Positions 1-5,635 of a DNA stretch of 9,796 nucleotides are shown here, one piece after another. Made by a program: the position numbers and the translations under genes. The notes beneath the pieces are model-generated. The model was not told the origin of the DNA and did no database searches. It worked only from the letters and a program-made list of their open reading frames with translations. The stretch comes from Pseudomonadota bacterium (GTDB lineage: Bacteria; Pseudomonadota; Gammaproteobacteria; Xanthomonadales; Xanthomonadaceae): the NCBI GenBank assembly GCA_023423855.1, contig JAFAEU010000144.1, positions 1-9,796 of the forward strand. The letters are read 5' to 3'. Positions within the stretch are counted from its first letter, which is position 1. Each line of letters opens with the position of its first letter.

Positions 1-780
1 CAGCTGGTCCACGCCGAAGCGCGCGATCGCGCCGTGCAGCTTGCGCGGATCGGCGTTCGCCGGGCGCGTGGGATCCATGTCGGGGATGATCGAGCTCAGG
101 CCGAGCGCGGGATCGAACAGCGCGAACGGCGGGAAGGTCGGGAAATCGACGCCACCAGCCTCGATCCCGAACGCTTCGCGCAGCATGTCGATCTGCGCCC
201 GGAAGTGGCGGTGCCGGTAGACCACGCCCTTGGGCACGCCGGTGGAGCCGCTGGTGAACAGGATCGCGGCGACGTCGTCCGGCTGCGTGTCGCTCAGCTG
301 CGGCCCGGCGCCCGCGCCGTTGCGTTCGACCTGCGCCAGCGTCGCATCGGCGAGCAGTGCGTGCCGCCCGGTGGTGATGCGCACGCGCGCCGCCTTCGCC
401 CAGCCCAGCAGCACCCGTGCGAACTGCGCCAGCGGGATGCCGATGAAGGCTTCCGGCCGGGCCTCGTCGAGGCACTGCTTCAGCGCGCGCCTGTCGATGC
501 CCGGGTCGACCAGCACCGGCACCGCACCGGCCTTGAACAGCGCGAACATCAGCAGGAAGAACTCCGGCGTCGGCCGCACCATCAGCACGGTGTGCGTGCC
601 GCGCGCGATGCCGCGCTGCGCGAGGCCGGCGGCGATGGCGTCGCTGCGGGCGTCGAGCTCGCCGTAGGTCAGGGACACGCCGTAGCCGCCATCGCGGCCG
701 GGGCAGCGCATGGCGATGCGGTCCGGCGCTTCGGCCGCCAGCCGCGGCAGCGCGGCGGCGATGTTGCAGGCGTCGTTCAT
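1..780 (-). CDS. oleC: OleC-type beta-lactone synthetase, N-terminal part (cut by left edge)
   Basis: Partial gene: the first 260 codons, read from ATG at 780 toward position 1 with no stop. It belongs to the AMP-binding (ANL) ligase superfamily. The P-loop-like nucleotide motif TSGSTGVPKG is at residues 176-185, followed by VVYRH. A stretch at about 213-241 (FPTFPPFALFDPALG, then IIPDMDPTRPA) is characteristic of OleC rather than ordinary fatty acyl-CoA ligases. OleC converts the beta-hydroxy acid made by OleD into a beta-lactone using ATP; OleB then decarboxylates the lactone to a cis-olefin. The neighbouring oleB on the same strand supports this call. The start has no clear Shine-Dalgarno, but MNDACNIAAALPRLA fits the family N terminus. 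The alternative is a generic acyl-CoA synthetase; the OleC-like segment and the neighbour make that less likely. The catalytic C-terminal domain lies outside the window. Confidence 0.88.
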   Translation of the reverse strand, partial: MNDACNIAAALPRLAAEAPDRIAMRCPGRDGGYGVSLTYGELDARSDAIAAGLAQRGIARGTHTVLMVRPTPEFFLLMFALFKAGAVPVLVDPGIDRRALKQCLDEARPEAFIGIPLAQFARVLLGWAKAARVRITTGRHALLADATLAQVERNGAGAGPQLSDTQPDDVAAILFTSGSTGVPKGVVYRHRHFRAQIDMLREAFGIEAGGVDFPTFPPFALFDPALGLSSIIPDMDPTRPANADPRKLHGAIARFGVDQL

Positions 781-794
781 GCGGCCATTATCGC

Positions 795-815
795 CCGGCC
801 CGTTCGCCGGGCCGG
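795..815. other. GC-rich hairpin in the oleC/ykgJ-type divergent spacer
   Basis: CCGGCCCG (795-802) and CGGGCCGG (808-815) form a perfect 8-bp stem with a 5-nt loop. It lies 15-35 nt upstream of the oleC start, inside the 102-bp spacer between divergent genes, so it would sit in the oleC 5' leader or overlap its promoter. It has no T-run on either strand, so it is not an intrinsic terminator. In DNA this rich in G and C the function, if any, is unknown. Confidence 0.4.
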
Positions 816-882
816 CCCCCTCTTGCGCGCGGCATCGGCACGGCGAAGAATCCGCATCCCGTCCCGCCGCAGCCGCCCCCCC

Positions 883-1311
883 ATGCCGCACCCCTGCCTG
901 AGCTGTGGCGCCTGCTGCACGCAGTACCGGGTGGCGTTCCACTGGATGGAATCGGACGCGGCCACCGAGGGCGGCGTACCCGCGGCGCTGACCGAGCCCC
1001 TCGACCGGCACCGGCTGTGCATGCGCGGCACGCATTCGGATCCGATCCGCTGCGTGGCGCTCGATGCCGAGATCGGCGTGTACTCGCGCTGCTCGATCCA
1101 TGCGAACCGGCCGTCGGTGTGCCGCGAGGTCGACGCCTCCTGGGAGTACGGCGCGCCGGGCGAACAGTGCGACAAGGCGCGCATCGCCCACGGCCTGCCG
1201 GCGCTGACCGCCGCCGACTGGCGCTGGCGCGACGCCGCCGACAACGACGACTGTCCGGACGACAACGGCAACAGCCCGCCGTCGCCGCGGCTGCCGCCGA
1301 TCGCGGCCTGA
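883..1311 (+). CDS. YkgJ-family cysteine-cluster protein
   Basis: A 142-residue soluble protein with the YkgJ/UPF0153 zinc- or iron-chelating cysteine cluster. The N terminus MPHPCLSCGACC has C5, C8, C11 and C12. C57 follows, and C70 and C80 lie in the family block CSIHANRPSVCR. C46, C96 and C124 are further cysteines. No signal peptide or membrane segment is visible; the last 20 residues are proline-rich and probably disordered. The molecular role of the family is not known beyond presumed metal binding. ATG 883 was chosen because the cysteine cluster normally starts right at the N terminus. The frame stays open upstream, but that stretch is antisense to oleC. No good ribosome-binding site is visible. 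The gene sits between oleC and oleB on the opposite strand, convergent with oleB. Confidence 0.85.
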   Translation: MPHPCLSCGACCTQYRVAFHWMESDAATEGGVPAALTEPLDRHRLCMRGTHSDPIRCVALDAEIGVYSRCSIHANRPSVCREVDASWEYGAPGEQCDKARIAHGLPALTAADWRWRDAADNDDCPDDNGNSPPSPRLPPIAA

Positions 1312-1334
1312 CGCGGCATTTCCCGCCTTTGCCC

Positions 1335-1400
1335 GAGCGCCTTCAGGCGCGACCCGCGATGACTGGGCGACCGGCCGGTCGCGCCTGAAAGCGCTCCTAC
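1335..1400. repeat. REP-like inverted pair (GTAG type) between convergent genes; possible terminator
   Basis: Arms 1335-1354 and 1377-1396 are inverted copies, 20 bp with one mismatch, around a 22-nt centre. Each copy is itself a small palindrome (GCGCCTTCAGGCGC on the left). The right copy, read on the minus strand, begins GTAGGAGCGC, the GTAG head seen in REP elements of Stenotrophomonas and relatives. The left copy lacks GTAG. The GTAG at 1400-1397 contains the TAG stop codon of oleB. Placed between the 3' ends of the ykgJ-type gene and oleB, the strong stem could end transcripts from both sides, although no T-run follows. Confidence 0.75.
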
Positions 1401-2320
1401 GCAGGCAATGGATGGCGATCGAGGAAGCTGCGGATCGCCGGCACCAGCACCTCGTGCTTGTCCTCGAGCACGTAGTGGCCGGCATCCTCGAAGGCCTGCA
1501 CCTCGGCCTGCGGCAGTTCGCTGCGGAAGCGCTCGAGGAAATGGTGGTCGAAGACGAAATCCTTCAGGCCCCAGCCGAGGAAGGCGGGACGGTCGGCGAA
1601 CTCGTGCAGGCGGCGGCCGGATTCGGCGACCAGCGGCCAGGCGCGGTCCTGTTCCGACAGCGGGATGTCCTGCATGAAGCGCACGGTCGAGATGCGGTTC
1701 TTCCAGCTGTCGTAGGGCGCGACATAGGCGCGGCGCACGTCGCGCGGCATCTTCCTTTCGACGCCGAACCGGGACGCGCCGGCCGAGAACGCGTTGAAGC
1801 CGCGGATCACCAGCTCGCCGACCTGGAAGTCGCGGCCGAGCGCGATCTGCCACGGCATCGGCTTGCCCTGCGGCATCGGGAACGCGGCGGTGTTGAGCAC
1901 CACCAGCCGCCGCACCTGCGCCATGTGCGACAGCGCCCAGCCGAAGCCGATCATGCCGCCCCAGTCGTGCACCGCCAGCGTCACCGGGCCGGTGACGCCG
2001 AGGTGGTCGAGCAGTGCGGTGAGGTCGTCCACGCGCGAGCGCAGCGTGTAGTCGTAGCGCGGCAGCGCATCCTCGGCGTCGTCGGGCTTGTCCGACAGGC
2101 CCATGCCGACGTGGTCGGGCACGATGCAGCGGTATCCCTTGCCGGAAGCGGGATCGCGCAGGCCACGCACGAGGTGGCGCCAGTAGTAGCTCCACGACGG
2201 ATTGCCGTGCACCATCACCACCACCTCGCCGTCGCGCGGGCCCTCGTCGAGGTAGTGCAGGCCGATGCCGGGCCGCACGTCGAAGCGGTGGCTGCTGAAG
2301 TCGTAGTCGGGGAATCGCAC
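1397..2320 (-). CDS. oleB: OleB-type beta-lactone decarboxylase (haloalkane dehalogenase-like alpha/beta hydrolase)
   Basis: A 307-residue alpha/beta hydrolase from GTG 2320 to TAG 1397. Motifs: oxyanion-side HGNPSWSYYWR at 38-48; nucleophile elbow VHDWGG with D119 and the halide-binding-type W120; likely acid D254 in GWGLKDF; catalytic base H282 in DAGHYVLEDK. This is the haloalkane dehalogenase arrangement, and OleB proteins belong to that subgroup. OleB decarboxylates the OleC-made beta-lactone to a cis-alkene, the last step of head-to-head hydrocarbon synthesis. The start is uncertain: the frame is open far upstream, but homology-like sequence (RFPDYDFSSHRF) begins at the GTG and a -10-like TACAAT lies just before it. 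No Shine-Dalgarno is visible. Haloalkane dehalogenase is the main alternative; oleC on the same strand, 616 bp downstream, favours OleB. Codon use matches the neighbours. Confidence 0.87.
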   Translation of the reverse strand: MRFPDYDFSSHRFDVRPGIGLHYLDEGPRDGEVVVMVHGNPSWSYYWRHLVRGLRDPASGKGYRCIVPDHVGMGLSDKPDDAEDALPRYDYTLRSRVDDLTALLDHLGVTGPVTLAVHDWGGMIGFGWALSHMAQVRRLVVLNTAAFPMPQGKPMPWQIALGRDFQVGELVIRGFNAFSAGASRFGVERKMPRDVRRAYVAPYDSWKNRISTVRFMQDIPLSEQDRAWPLVAESGRRLHEFADRPAFLGWGLKDFVFDHHFLERFRSELPQAEVQAFEDAGHYVLEDKHEVLVPAIRSFLDRHPLPA

Positions 2321-2349
2321 GGCGGCGGGAGGAATGCGTGAGGGCCGGC

Positions 2350-2355
2350 ATTGTA
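2350..2355 (-). promoter_or_regulatory. Possible -10 element of an oleB promoter
   Basis: The minus strand reads TACAAT here, one base off the sigma-70 -10 consensus, about 30 nt upstream of the chosen GTG start of oleB and just downstream of the terminator-like hairpin that would close the cysG transcript. No convincing -35 is found at 16-18 bp, so this is a suggestion only. It agrees with oleB being transcribed separately from cysG. Confidence 0.35.
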
Positions 2356-2368
2356 GCGGCCATGTCCG

Positions 2369-2405
2369 GAAAACCGGGGTCGGGTCGACTCCAGCCCCGG
2401 TTTTC
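2369..2405. terminator. Bidirectional intrinsic terminator downstream of cysG
   Basis: GAAAACCGGGG (2369-2379) pairs perfectly with CCCCGGTTTTC (2395-2405): 11 bp with a 15-nt loop. The A-tract on one side and T-tract on the other mean that both strands read as GC stem followed by four T. The minus-strand reading would end the cysG transcript before oleB. The plus-strand reading has no obvious upstream gene to terminate. Confidence 0.6.
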
Positions 2406-2440
2406 GCCTCATACCAGCCTGCGTTCAATGACACGGAAGC

Positions 2441-2521
2441 GTAGGTCGGGGCTACGCCCCCGACGCCCGGCCATCGGCGGCCACGGCGGCCATCGGCGTC
2501 GGCCACGTAGGGCCGACCTAC
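2441..2521. repeat. REP inverted pair (REPIN-like), GTAG at both outer ends
   Basis: The left element begins GTAG at 2441 and forms a hairpin GTCGGGG (2445-2451) / CCCCGAC (2458-2464) with loop CTACGC. The right element, read on the minus strand, begins GTAG at 2521 and forms GTCGGCC / GGCCGAC (2511-2517 with 2498-2504) with loop CTACGT. The two copies match at 22 of 27 positions. Four of the five differences are paired changes (G-C to C-G) that keep the stem intact. The spacer carries a direct repeat GGCCATCGGCG at 2469-2479 and 2488-2498. It lies in the intergenic stretch between cysG and oleB and is a different repeat family from the one at 1335. Confidence 0.8.
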
Positions 2522-2532
2522 GGCGAATGGCA

Positions 2533-3513
2533 TCAGCCCGCGACGCCGGCGTGGATTTCGCAGGGATGCGCCAGTCGCTGCAGTCCGTCCGCCACGCGGT
2601 CGAATGGCGGACGCCGGAATCCATCGCCCGGCCTCAGCCACACCGCGTGCCTGCCCGCATCGGCATGGGCGACCAGCGCCGACGCGCAGGCCTGCGGGTC
2701 CTCCGGCGCCGGTTCGCACGGCGCGTCCTTGCGCGCCAACACCAGCACCGCGTCGCCGACGCCCGCATCGACCAGCAACACGTCGGCCAGGTTCATCGCG
2801 CGCAGCGCGGCGAGGGTCAGCTGGCCGGGATCGCCGGGTCCGGTGCCGACCAGGCTGATGCGTCCGCCGGCGGGGGCGATGGCGTCGGGATCGAGCATCC
2901 GGGTGAAGGCCTGTTCCGCGTCGGCCTCGCGGCCGGCGCGCAGCAGCGCCGGCACCGCGCCGTCGATCACCGCGTCGAACCAGCGCCGCCGCCGCGCCAG
3001 GTTGGGCAGGCGCTCGCGGATCGCCGCGCGATGCTTCGCGAACAGCCCGGCCAGCGCGCCCAGCGAGGGATCAAGCTGGATTTCCAGCCGTTCCCGCAGC
3101 CGCCGCGCCAGCATCGGCGCCGCGCCGCCGGAGGAGATCGCAAGCTGCAGCGGCGCGCGGTCGATCACCGCCGGCACCTGGAAGCTCGACAGCTGCGCAT
3201 CGTCCACCACGTTGGCGAGGGTGCGCCGCGCCTCGGCCTGCGCGGCCAGTCCGGCGTTGAACGCGCCGTCGTCGGTGGCGACCACCAGCAGCCAGGCCGC
3301 GTCGATCCAGGCCGGATCGAATCCGCCTTCGAGCCGCTGCAGCCGGCCCTCTGCCAGCCACCCGGCCAGCGCCGGGTGCAGGTCGCGGGCGTGCACGCGG
3401 ACGCGGGCGCCGGCCTGCAGCAGGGCCTCGATCTTGCGCACGGCCACCTCGCCGCCGCCCACGACGAGCACCTCGCGGCCGGCCAGATCGGCGAACAGGG
3501 GGAACAGCGGCAT
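2533..3513 (-). CDS. cysG: Siroheme synthase, CysG-like: precorrin-2 dehydrogenase/ferrochelatase with a shortened SUMT domain
   Basis: 326 residues, start ATG 3513 with a good ribosome-binding site. Residues 1 to about 213 are the CysG-A module: NAD site VVGGGEVAVRK (17-27), VVATDDGAFN (77-86), NVVD with D104 and AISSGG with S128. D104 is the catalytic aspartate position and S128 the phosphoserine position in Salmonella CysG, and here the numbering even coincides. This module oxidises precorrin-2 and inserts iron to give siroheme, the NirB cofactor. Residues 219-326 resemble only the first half of the SUMT methyltransferase domain: GTGPGDP at 223-229, then a short linker and LRPGDGF where active enzymes have LKGGDPF. 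The protein stops where the family continues with VPGxTSA, so about 130 residues are missing and methylation is probably lost. It is divergent from nasT. Confidence 0.88.
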   Translation of the reverse strand: MPLFPLFADLAGREVLVVGGGEVAVRKIEALLQAGARVRVHARDLHPALAGWLAEGRLQRLEGGFDPAWIDAAWLLVVATDDGAFNAGLAAQAEARRTLANVVDDAQLSSFQVPAVIDRAPLQLAISSGGAAPMLARRLRERLEIQLDPSLGALAGLFAKHRAAIRERLPNLARRRRWFDAVIDGAVPALLRAGREADAEQAFTRMLDPDAIAPAGGRISLVGTGPGDPGQLTLAALRAMNLADVLLVDAGVGDAVLVLARKDAPCEPAPEDPQACASALVAHADAGRHAVWLRPGDGFRRPPFDRVADGLQRLAHPCEIHAGVAG

Positions 3514-3518
3514 CTCGA

Positions 3519-3525
3519 CTCCCTT
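3519..3525 (-). promoter_or_regulatory. Ribosome-binding site of cysG
   Basis: The minus strand reads AAGGGAG, with 5 nt to the ATG ending at 3511. It is one of the clearest Shine-Dalgarno matches in the window and fixes the cysG start. Confidence 0.7.
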
Positions 3526-3548
3526 GGCAACACCCGGCGCCAGCGCTT

Positions 3549-3565
3549 ATGTTGCATGGCAACAT
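3549..3565. promoter_or_regulatory. Perfect palindrome in the cysG/nasT divergent spacer; candidate operator
   Basis: ATGTTGC (3549-3555), three bases, then GCAACAT (3559-3565). It lies centrally in the 90-bp spacer, 35 nt from the cysG start and 38 nt from the nasT start. A weak sigma-70-like pair for nasT (TTGGCA 3524-3529, 18 bp, TATGTT 3548-3553) would overlap it, which would suit a repressor site. The protein that might bind is unknown. Confidence 0.45.
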
Positions 3566-3603
3566 CGCCCCGACCCGCCCACTTTGCCAGCCGCCGGACA
3601 GGC

Positions 3604-4179
3604 ATGCCACGCATCCTGCTGATCAACGACACCGACAAGCCGATCGGCGACCTGCGCGCCGCGCTGGTCGAGGCCGGCCACGAGGTGCTGGATGAAGTGG
3701 CCGGCATCGCGGCCCTGCTCAAGGCCGTGGAGACCCACCTGCCGGACGTGGTGATCCTCGACGTCGATTCACCCTCGCGCGACACGCTCGAACAATTGGC
3801 GATGCTGCACCGGCACGCGCCGCGGCCGGTGGTGATGTTCTCGGCCAACGGCGACGAGCAGCTGATCCGCGCCGCAGTCGGCGCCGGCGTCGCCGCGTAC
3901 GTCGTCGACGGCCTGTCGCCGGCGCGGCTGCGCCCGATCATCCAGGTGGCGCTGGCGCGCTTCGAGCAGCAGGCGCACCTGCGCCAGCAATTGGAAGGCG
4001 TGCAGCAGCAGCTGCAGGACCGCAAGACGATCGAACAGGCCAAGGGCCTGCTGATGGAGAAGCGCGGCATGAGCGAACGCGAGGCCTACGCCGCGCTGCG
4101 CCAGCAGGCGATGCGGCAGAACCTGAAGCTGGCCGACGTGGCGCGCCGGATCCTGGCGATGGCGGACCTGCTGGGATGA
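3604..4179 (+). CDS. nasT: NasT-type ANTAR antiterminator, nitrate/nitrite responsive
   Basis: 191 residues. Residues 1 to about 115 form a receiver-like domain (RILLINDTDKPIG at 3-15, ILDVDSP with D53). The switch lysine after strand 5 is replaced (AYVVDGLSP), so phosphorylation is not expected, as in other NasT/AmiR proteins. A glutamine-rich coiled coil (about 118-140) leads into the ANTAR domain, 131-188, with the conserved blocks IEQAKGLLMEKRGMSEREAY and LADVARRIL. ANTAR proteins bind RNA with paired six-base-loop hairpins and prevent termination; exactly such a leader lies at 5567-5675. NasT is held inactive by NasS until nitrate or nitrite binds NasS. ATG 3604 gives the usual family N terminus. 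An in-frame ATG at 3556 would add 16 atypical residues and lie inside the palindrome. The stop overlaps the nasS start. Confidence 0.93.
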   Translation: MPRILLINDTDKPIGDLRAALVEAGHEVLDEVAGIAALLKAVETHLPDVVILDVDSPSRDTLEQLAMLHRHAPRPVVMFSANGDEQLIRAAVGAGVAAYVVDGLSPARLRPIIQVALARFEQQAHLRQQLEGVQQQLQDRKTIEQAKGLLMEKRGMSEREAYAALRQQAMRQNLKLADVARRILAMADLLG

Positions 4180-5258
4180 GCGCAGCCATGACCGACGCAA
4201 CACCTCGCACGCTGCGCATCGGCTTCATGCCGCTGGTGGACTGCGCACCGCTGGTGGCGGCGTCGCGGCTGGGCCTGGACCGCAGGCATGGCCTGCAGTT
4301 CGAACTGCAGCGGCAGGGCTCGTGGGCGGCGGTGCGCGACAAGCTGCTCTCGGGCGAACTCGACGCCGCGCACGCGCTGGCCGGCATGGTCTACGGCATC
4401 GAGACCGGCATCGGCGGTCCGCAGGGGCCGATGGCGGTGCTGATGGTGCTCAACCAGAACGGCCAGGCGATCGTGCTGGCGCCGGAGGCGGCGCGGCGCC
4501 TGCGCGAGGGCGCAACCCTGCGCGAGGCGCTGGGCGTGCCGCAGCGGCGACCGGTGCTGGCGCAGACCTTCCCCACCGGCACCCACGCGCTGTGGCTGTA
4601 CTACTGGCTGGCGGCGCAGGGCGTGGACCCGCTGCACGAGATCCGCGCCGTGACCCTGCCGCCGCCGGAGATGCCCGATGCACTGGCGCGCGGCGAGATC
4701 GAAGGCTACTGCGCCGGCGAGCCGTGGTCGGCGCAGGCCGAGGCGATCGGCGCCGGCGCGCGCGTGATCCACAGCGGCGAACTGTGGCCGGGCCACCCGG
4801 AAAAGGTGCTGGCCTGCCGCCGCCAGTTCGCCGCGCTGGAGCCGGAGCTCGCGACCGCACTGACCGCGGCCGTGCTCGACGCCTGCCGCTGGCTGGACGA
4901 AGACCCGCAGCACCGCAGGCAGGCGGCGCAGTGGCTGGCGCAGGACGCGGTCATCGGCCTGCCGGTCGAGCGCCTGTCCGCCTGCCTGCTGCCACCGTCC
5001 GACGCGGCGCGGGGCACCGGGCTGCGCTTCCACGGCGACGGCGAGGTCAACTTTCCCTGGCTGTCGGACGGGCGCTGGTTCCTGCACCAGTTCCGCCGCT
5101 GGGGCTGGCTGCCCGCCGATGCCGCGGACGACGACGCGCTGCTGGCCGAAATGCACCGCATCGACAGCTACCGGCTCGCCGCGCTGCAGATCGGCGTACC
5201 GCTGCCACGCGACGAAACGCGCCGCAGCGTGCTGTTCGACGGCATGCGCTGGGAGTAG
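4176..5258 (+). CDS. nasS: NasS-type nitrate/nitrite sensor (cytoplasmic NrtA/CmpA-like binding protein)
   Basis: 360 residues of the nitrate/bicarbonate-binding protein fold used by NrtA and CmpA. Recognisable blocks: IGFMPLVDCAPLVAA (15-29), the GIETGIGGPQGPM segment, TFPTGTHALWLYYWLAAQG, PPPEMPDALARGEIEGYCAGEPW and LWPGHPEKVLACR. There is no signal peptide or lipobox, so the protein stays in the cytoplasm. This marks the regulator NasS rather than an ABC-transporter binding subunit. NasS binds NasT and releases it when nitrate or nitrite is present. ATG 4176 overlaps the nasT stop as ATGA, implying translational coupling and balanced amounts of the two partners. A second ATG at 4188 is an alternative start. 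The order nasT-nasS is the reverse of the better-known nasS-nasT pairs. Confidence 0.92.
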   Translation: MSAAMTDATPRTLRIGFMPLVDCAPLVAASRLGLDRRHGLQFELQRQGSWAAVRDKLLSGELDAAHALAGMVYGIETGIGGPQGPMAVLMVLNQNGQAIVLAPEAARRLREGATLREALGVPQRRPVLAQTFPTGTHALWLYYWLAAQGVDPLHEIRAVTLPPPEMPDALARGEIEGYCAGEPWSAQAEAIGAGARVIHSGELWPGHPEKVLACRRQFAALEPELATALTAAVLDACRWLDEDPQHRRQAAQWLAQDAVIGLPVERLSACLLPPSDAARGTGLRFHGDGEVNFPWLSDGRWFLHQFRRWGWLPADAADDDALLAEMHRIDSYRLAALQIGVPLPRDETRRSVLFDGMRWE

Positions 5259-5305
5259 GCGGAATACCGGTCGTTTGCCTCGCCTGACGTTCCGACCGCC
5301 CTCCA

Positions 5306-5392
5306 CCTGTCATTTCGACCGCAGGGAGAAATCTCCCTCGGAGAATCGTGCGGCTGCGGAAGGAGATTTCTCCCTGCGGTCGAAATGACAGG
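5306..5392. repeat. Perfect 31-bp inverted repeat
   Basis: Arms 5306-5336 and 5362-5392 are exact reverse complements (CCTGTCATTTCGACCGCAGG begins the left arm), with a 25-nt centre. The stretch lies 47 nt after nasS. Transcribed, it would form a very stable hairpin and could end or stabilise the nasTS message; no T-run follows. The look is that of a dispersed intergenic repeat or small non-coding mobile element. No transposase or terminal direct repeat is visible. Confidence 0.85.
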
Positions 5393-5402
5393 GATTGGTG
5401 TT

Positions 5403-5419
5403 TGCACCAAAATGGATTC
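5403..5419 (+). promoter_or_regulatory. NtrC-like binding site 1 (strong left half)
   Basis: TGCACCAAAATGGATTC matches the E. coli glnA enhancer site TGCACCAACATGGTGCT at the first 8 and then at four central positions; the right half is degenerate. It is about 160-144 bp upstream of the predicted sigma-54 start, a normal enhancer distance. NtrC is the expected activator under nitrogen limitation. Confidence 0.55.
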
Positions 5420-5424
5420 ATTAA

Positions 5425-5441
5425 TGATCCACTATGGTGCA
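5425..5441 (+). promoter_or_regulatory. NtrC-like binding site 2 (strong right half)
   Basis: TGATCCACTATGGTGCA matches the same 17-base NtrC pattern well, with a perfect right half TGGTGCA and a degenerate left half. Sites 1 and 2 are mirror images: TTGCACCA (5402-5409) and TGGTGCAA (5435-5442) form an 8-bp dyad, with TGGAT/ATCCA nested inside. Centre-to-centre spacing is 22 bp, about two helical turns, so dimers could bind side by side. Confidence 0.55.
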
Positions 5442-5536
5442 ATTCTTCCGGTTTGCCGCCACCCCTTCGACAGGAGTGACCGCATAACCCCTTGATTCCG
5501 CGAGCCCCACCGCCCCGGCCCGCGCCCTCCGGCCGC

Positions 5537-5551
5537 TGGCACGCATGTTGC
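5537..5551 (+). promoter_or_regulatory. Sigma-54 promoter (-24/-12) of nasA-nirB-nirD
   Basis: TGGCACGCATGTTGC is a full match to the sigma-54 consensus TGGCAC-N5-TTGC, with the invariant GG (5538-5539) and GC (5550-5551) 10 bases apart. It predicts a transcription start near 5563, four bases before the first leader hairpin. The NtrC-like sites lie upstream at enhancer distance. The agreement of enhancer, promoter and RNA leader makes this one of the more secure regulatory calls. Confidence 0.82.
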
Positions 5552-5566
5552 GTTGCAAAAACATGT

Positions 5567-5586
5567 CGGGCGCAAAGCCGCGTCCG
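5567..5586 (+). promoter_or_regulatory. ANTAR-target leader hairpin P1
   Basis: CGGGCGC (5567-5573) pairs with GCGTCCG (5580-5586), 7 bp including one G-U pair, around the six-base loop AAAGCC (5574-5579). Loop position 1 is A and position 4 is G, the signature bases of RNAs recognised by ANTAR proteins such as NasT. Confidence 0.78.
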
Positions 5587-5599
5587 CGACAACCCGATT

Positions 5600-5631
5600 G
5601 CGACCGGCTGCCAACGGCGGCATCCGGTCGC
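5600..5631 (+). promoter_or_regulatory. ANTAR-target leader hairpin P2
   Basis: GCGACCGG (5600-5607) pairs with CCGGTCGC (5624-5631). After a single C/T mismatch, TGCC (5609-5612) pairs with GGCA (5619-5622) around the six-base loop AACGGC (5613-5618), again with A1 and G4. A 13-nt linker separates it from P1. It ends 4 nt before the terminator stem begins. Confidence 0.78.
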
Positions 5632-5635
5632 CGAC

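Noticed and set aside
34..882. Long upstream extension of the YkgJ-type frame
   Set aside because: This stretch is antisense to the well-recognised oleC and shows no domain. The cysteine cluster starts at ATG 883.
2321..2719. N-terminal extension of OleB by 133 residues
   Set aside because: The extension crosses the REP pair and terminator and overlaps the cysG 3' end. It has no hydrolase-like sequence.
3527..3542. Sigma-54-like sequence TGGCGCCGGGTGTTGC on the minus strand upstream of cysG
   Set aside because: The GG and GC elements are 11 bases apart instead of 10, and the -24 element is degenerate. Sigma-54 promoters do not tolerate this spacing well.
2338..3603. Upstream extension of the nasT frame
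   Set aside because: It is antisense to cysG and low-complexity. NasT family sequence begins at 3604.
5443..5535. Search for a small gene between the NtrC sites and the promoter
   Set aside because: No frame with a plausible start, ribosome-binding site and coding character; best read as spacer DNA for enhancer looping.
5545..5564. Imperfect palindrome ATGTTGC-GTT-GCAAAAACAT resembling the cysG/nasT palindrome
   Set aside because: Its left half is the sigma-54 -12 element (TTGC) and the right half needs a 2-base insertion. The resemblance is probably coincidental.
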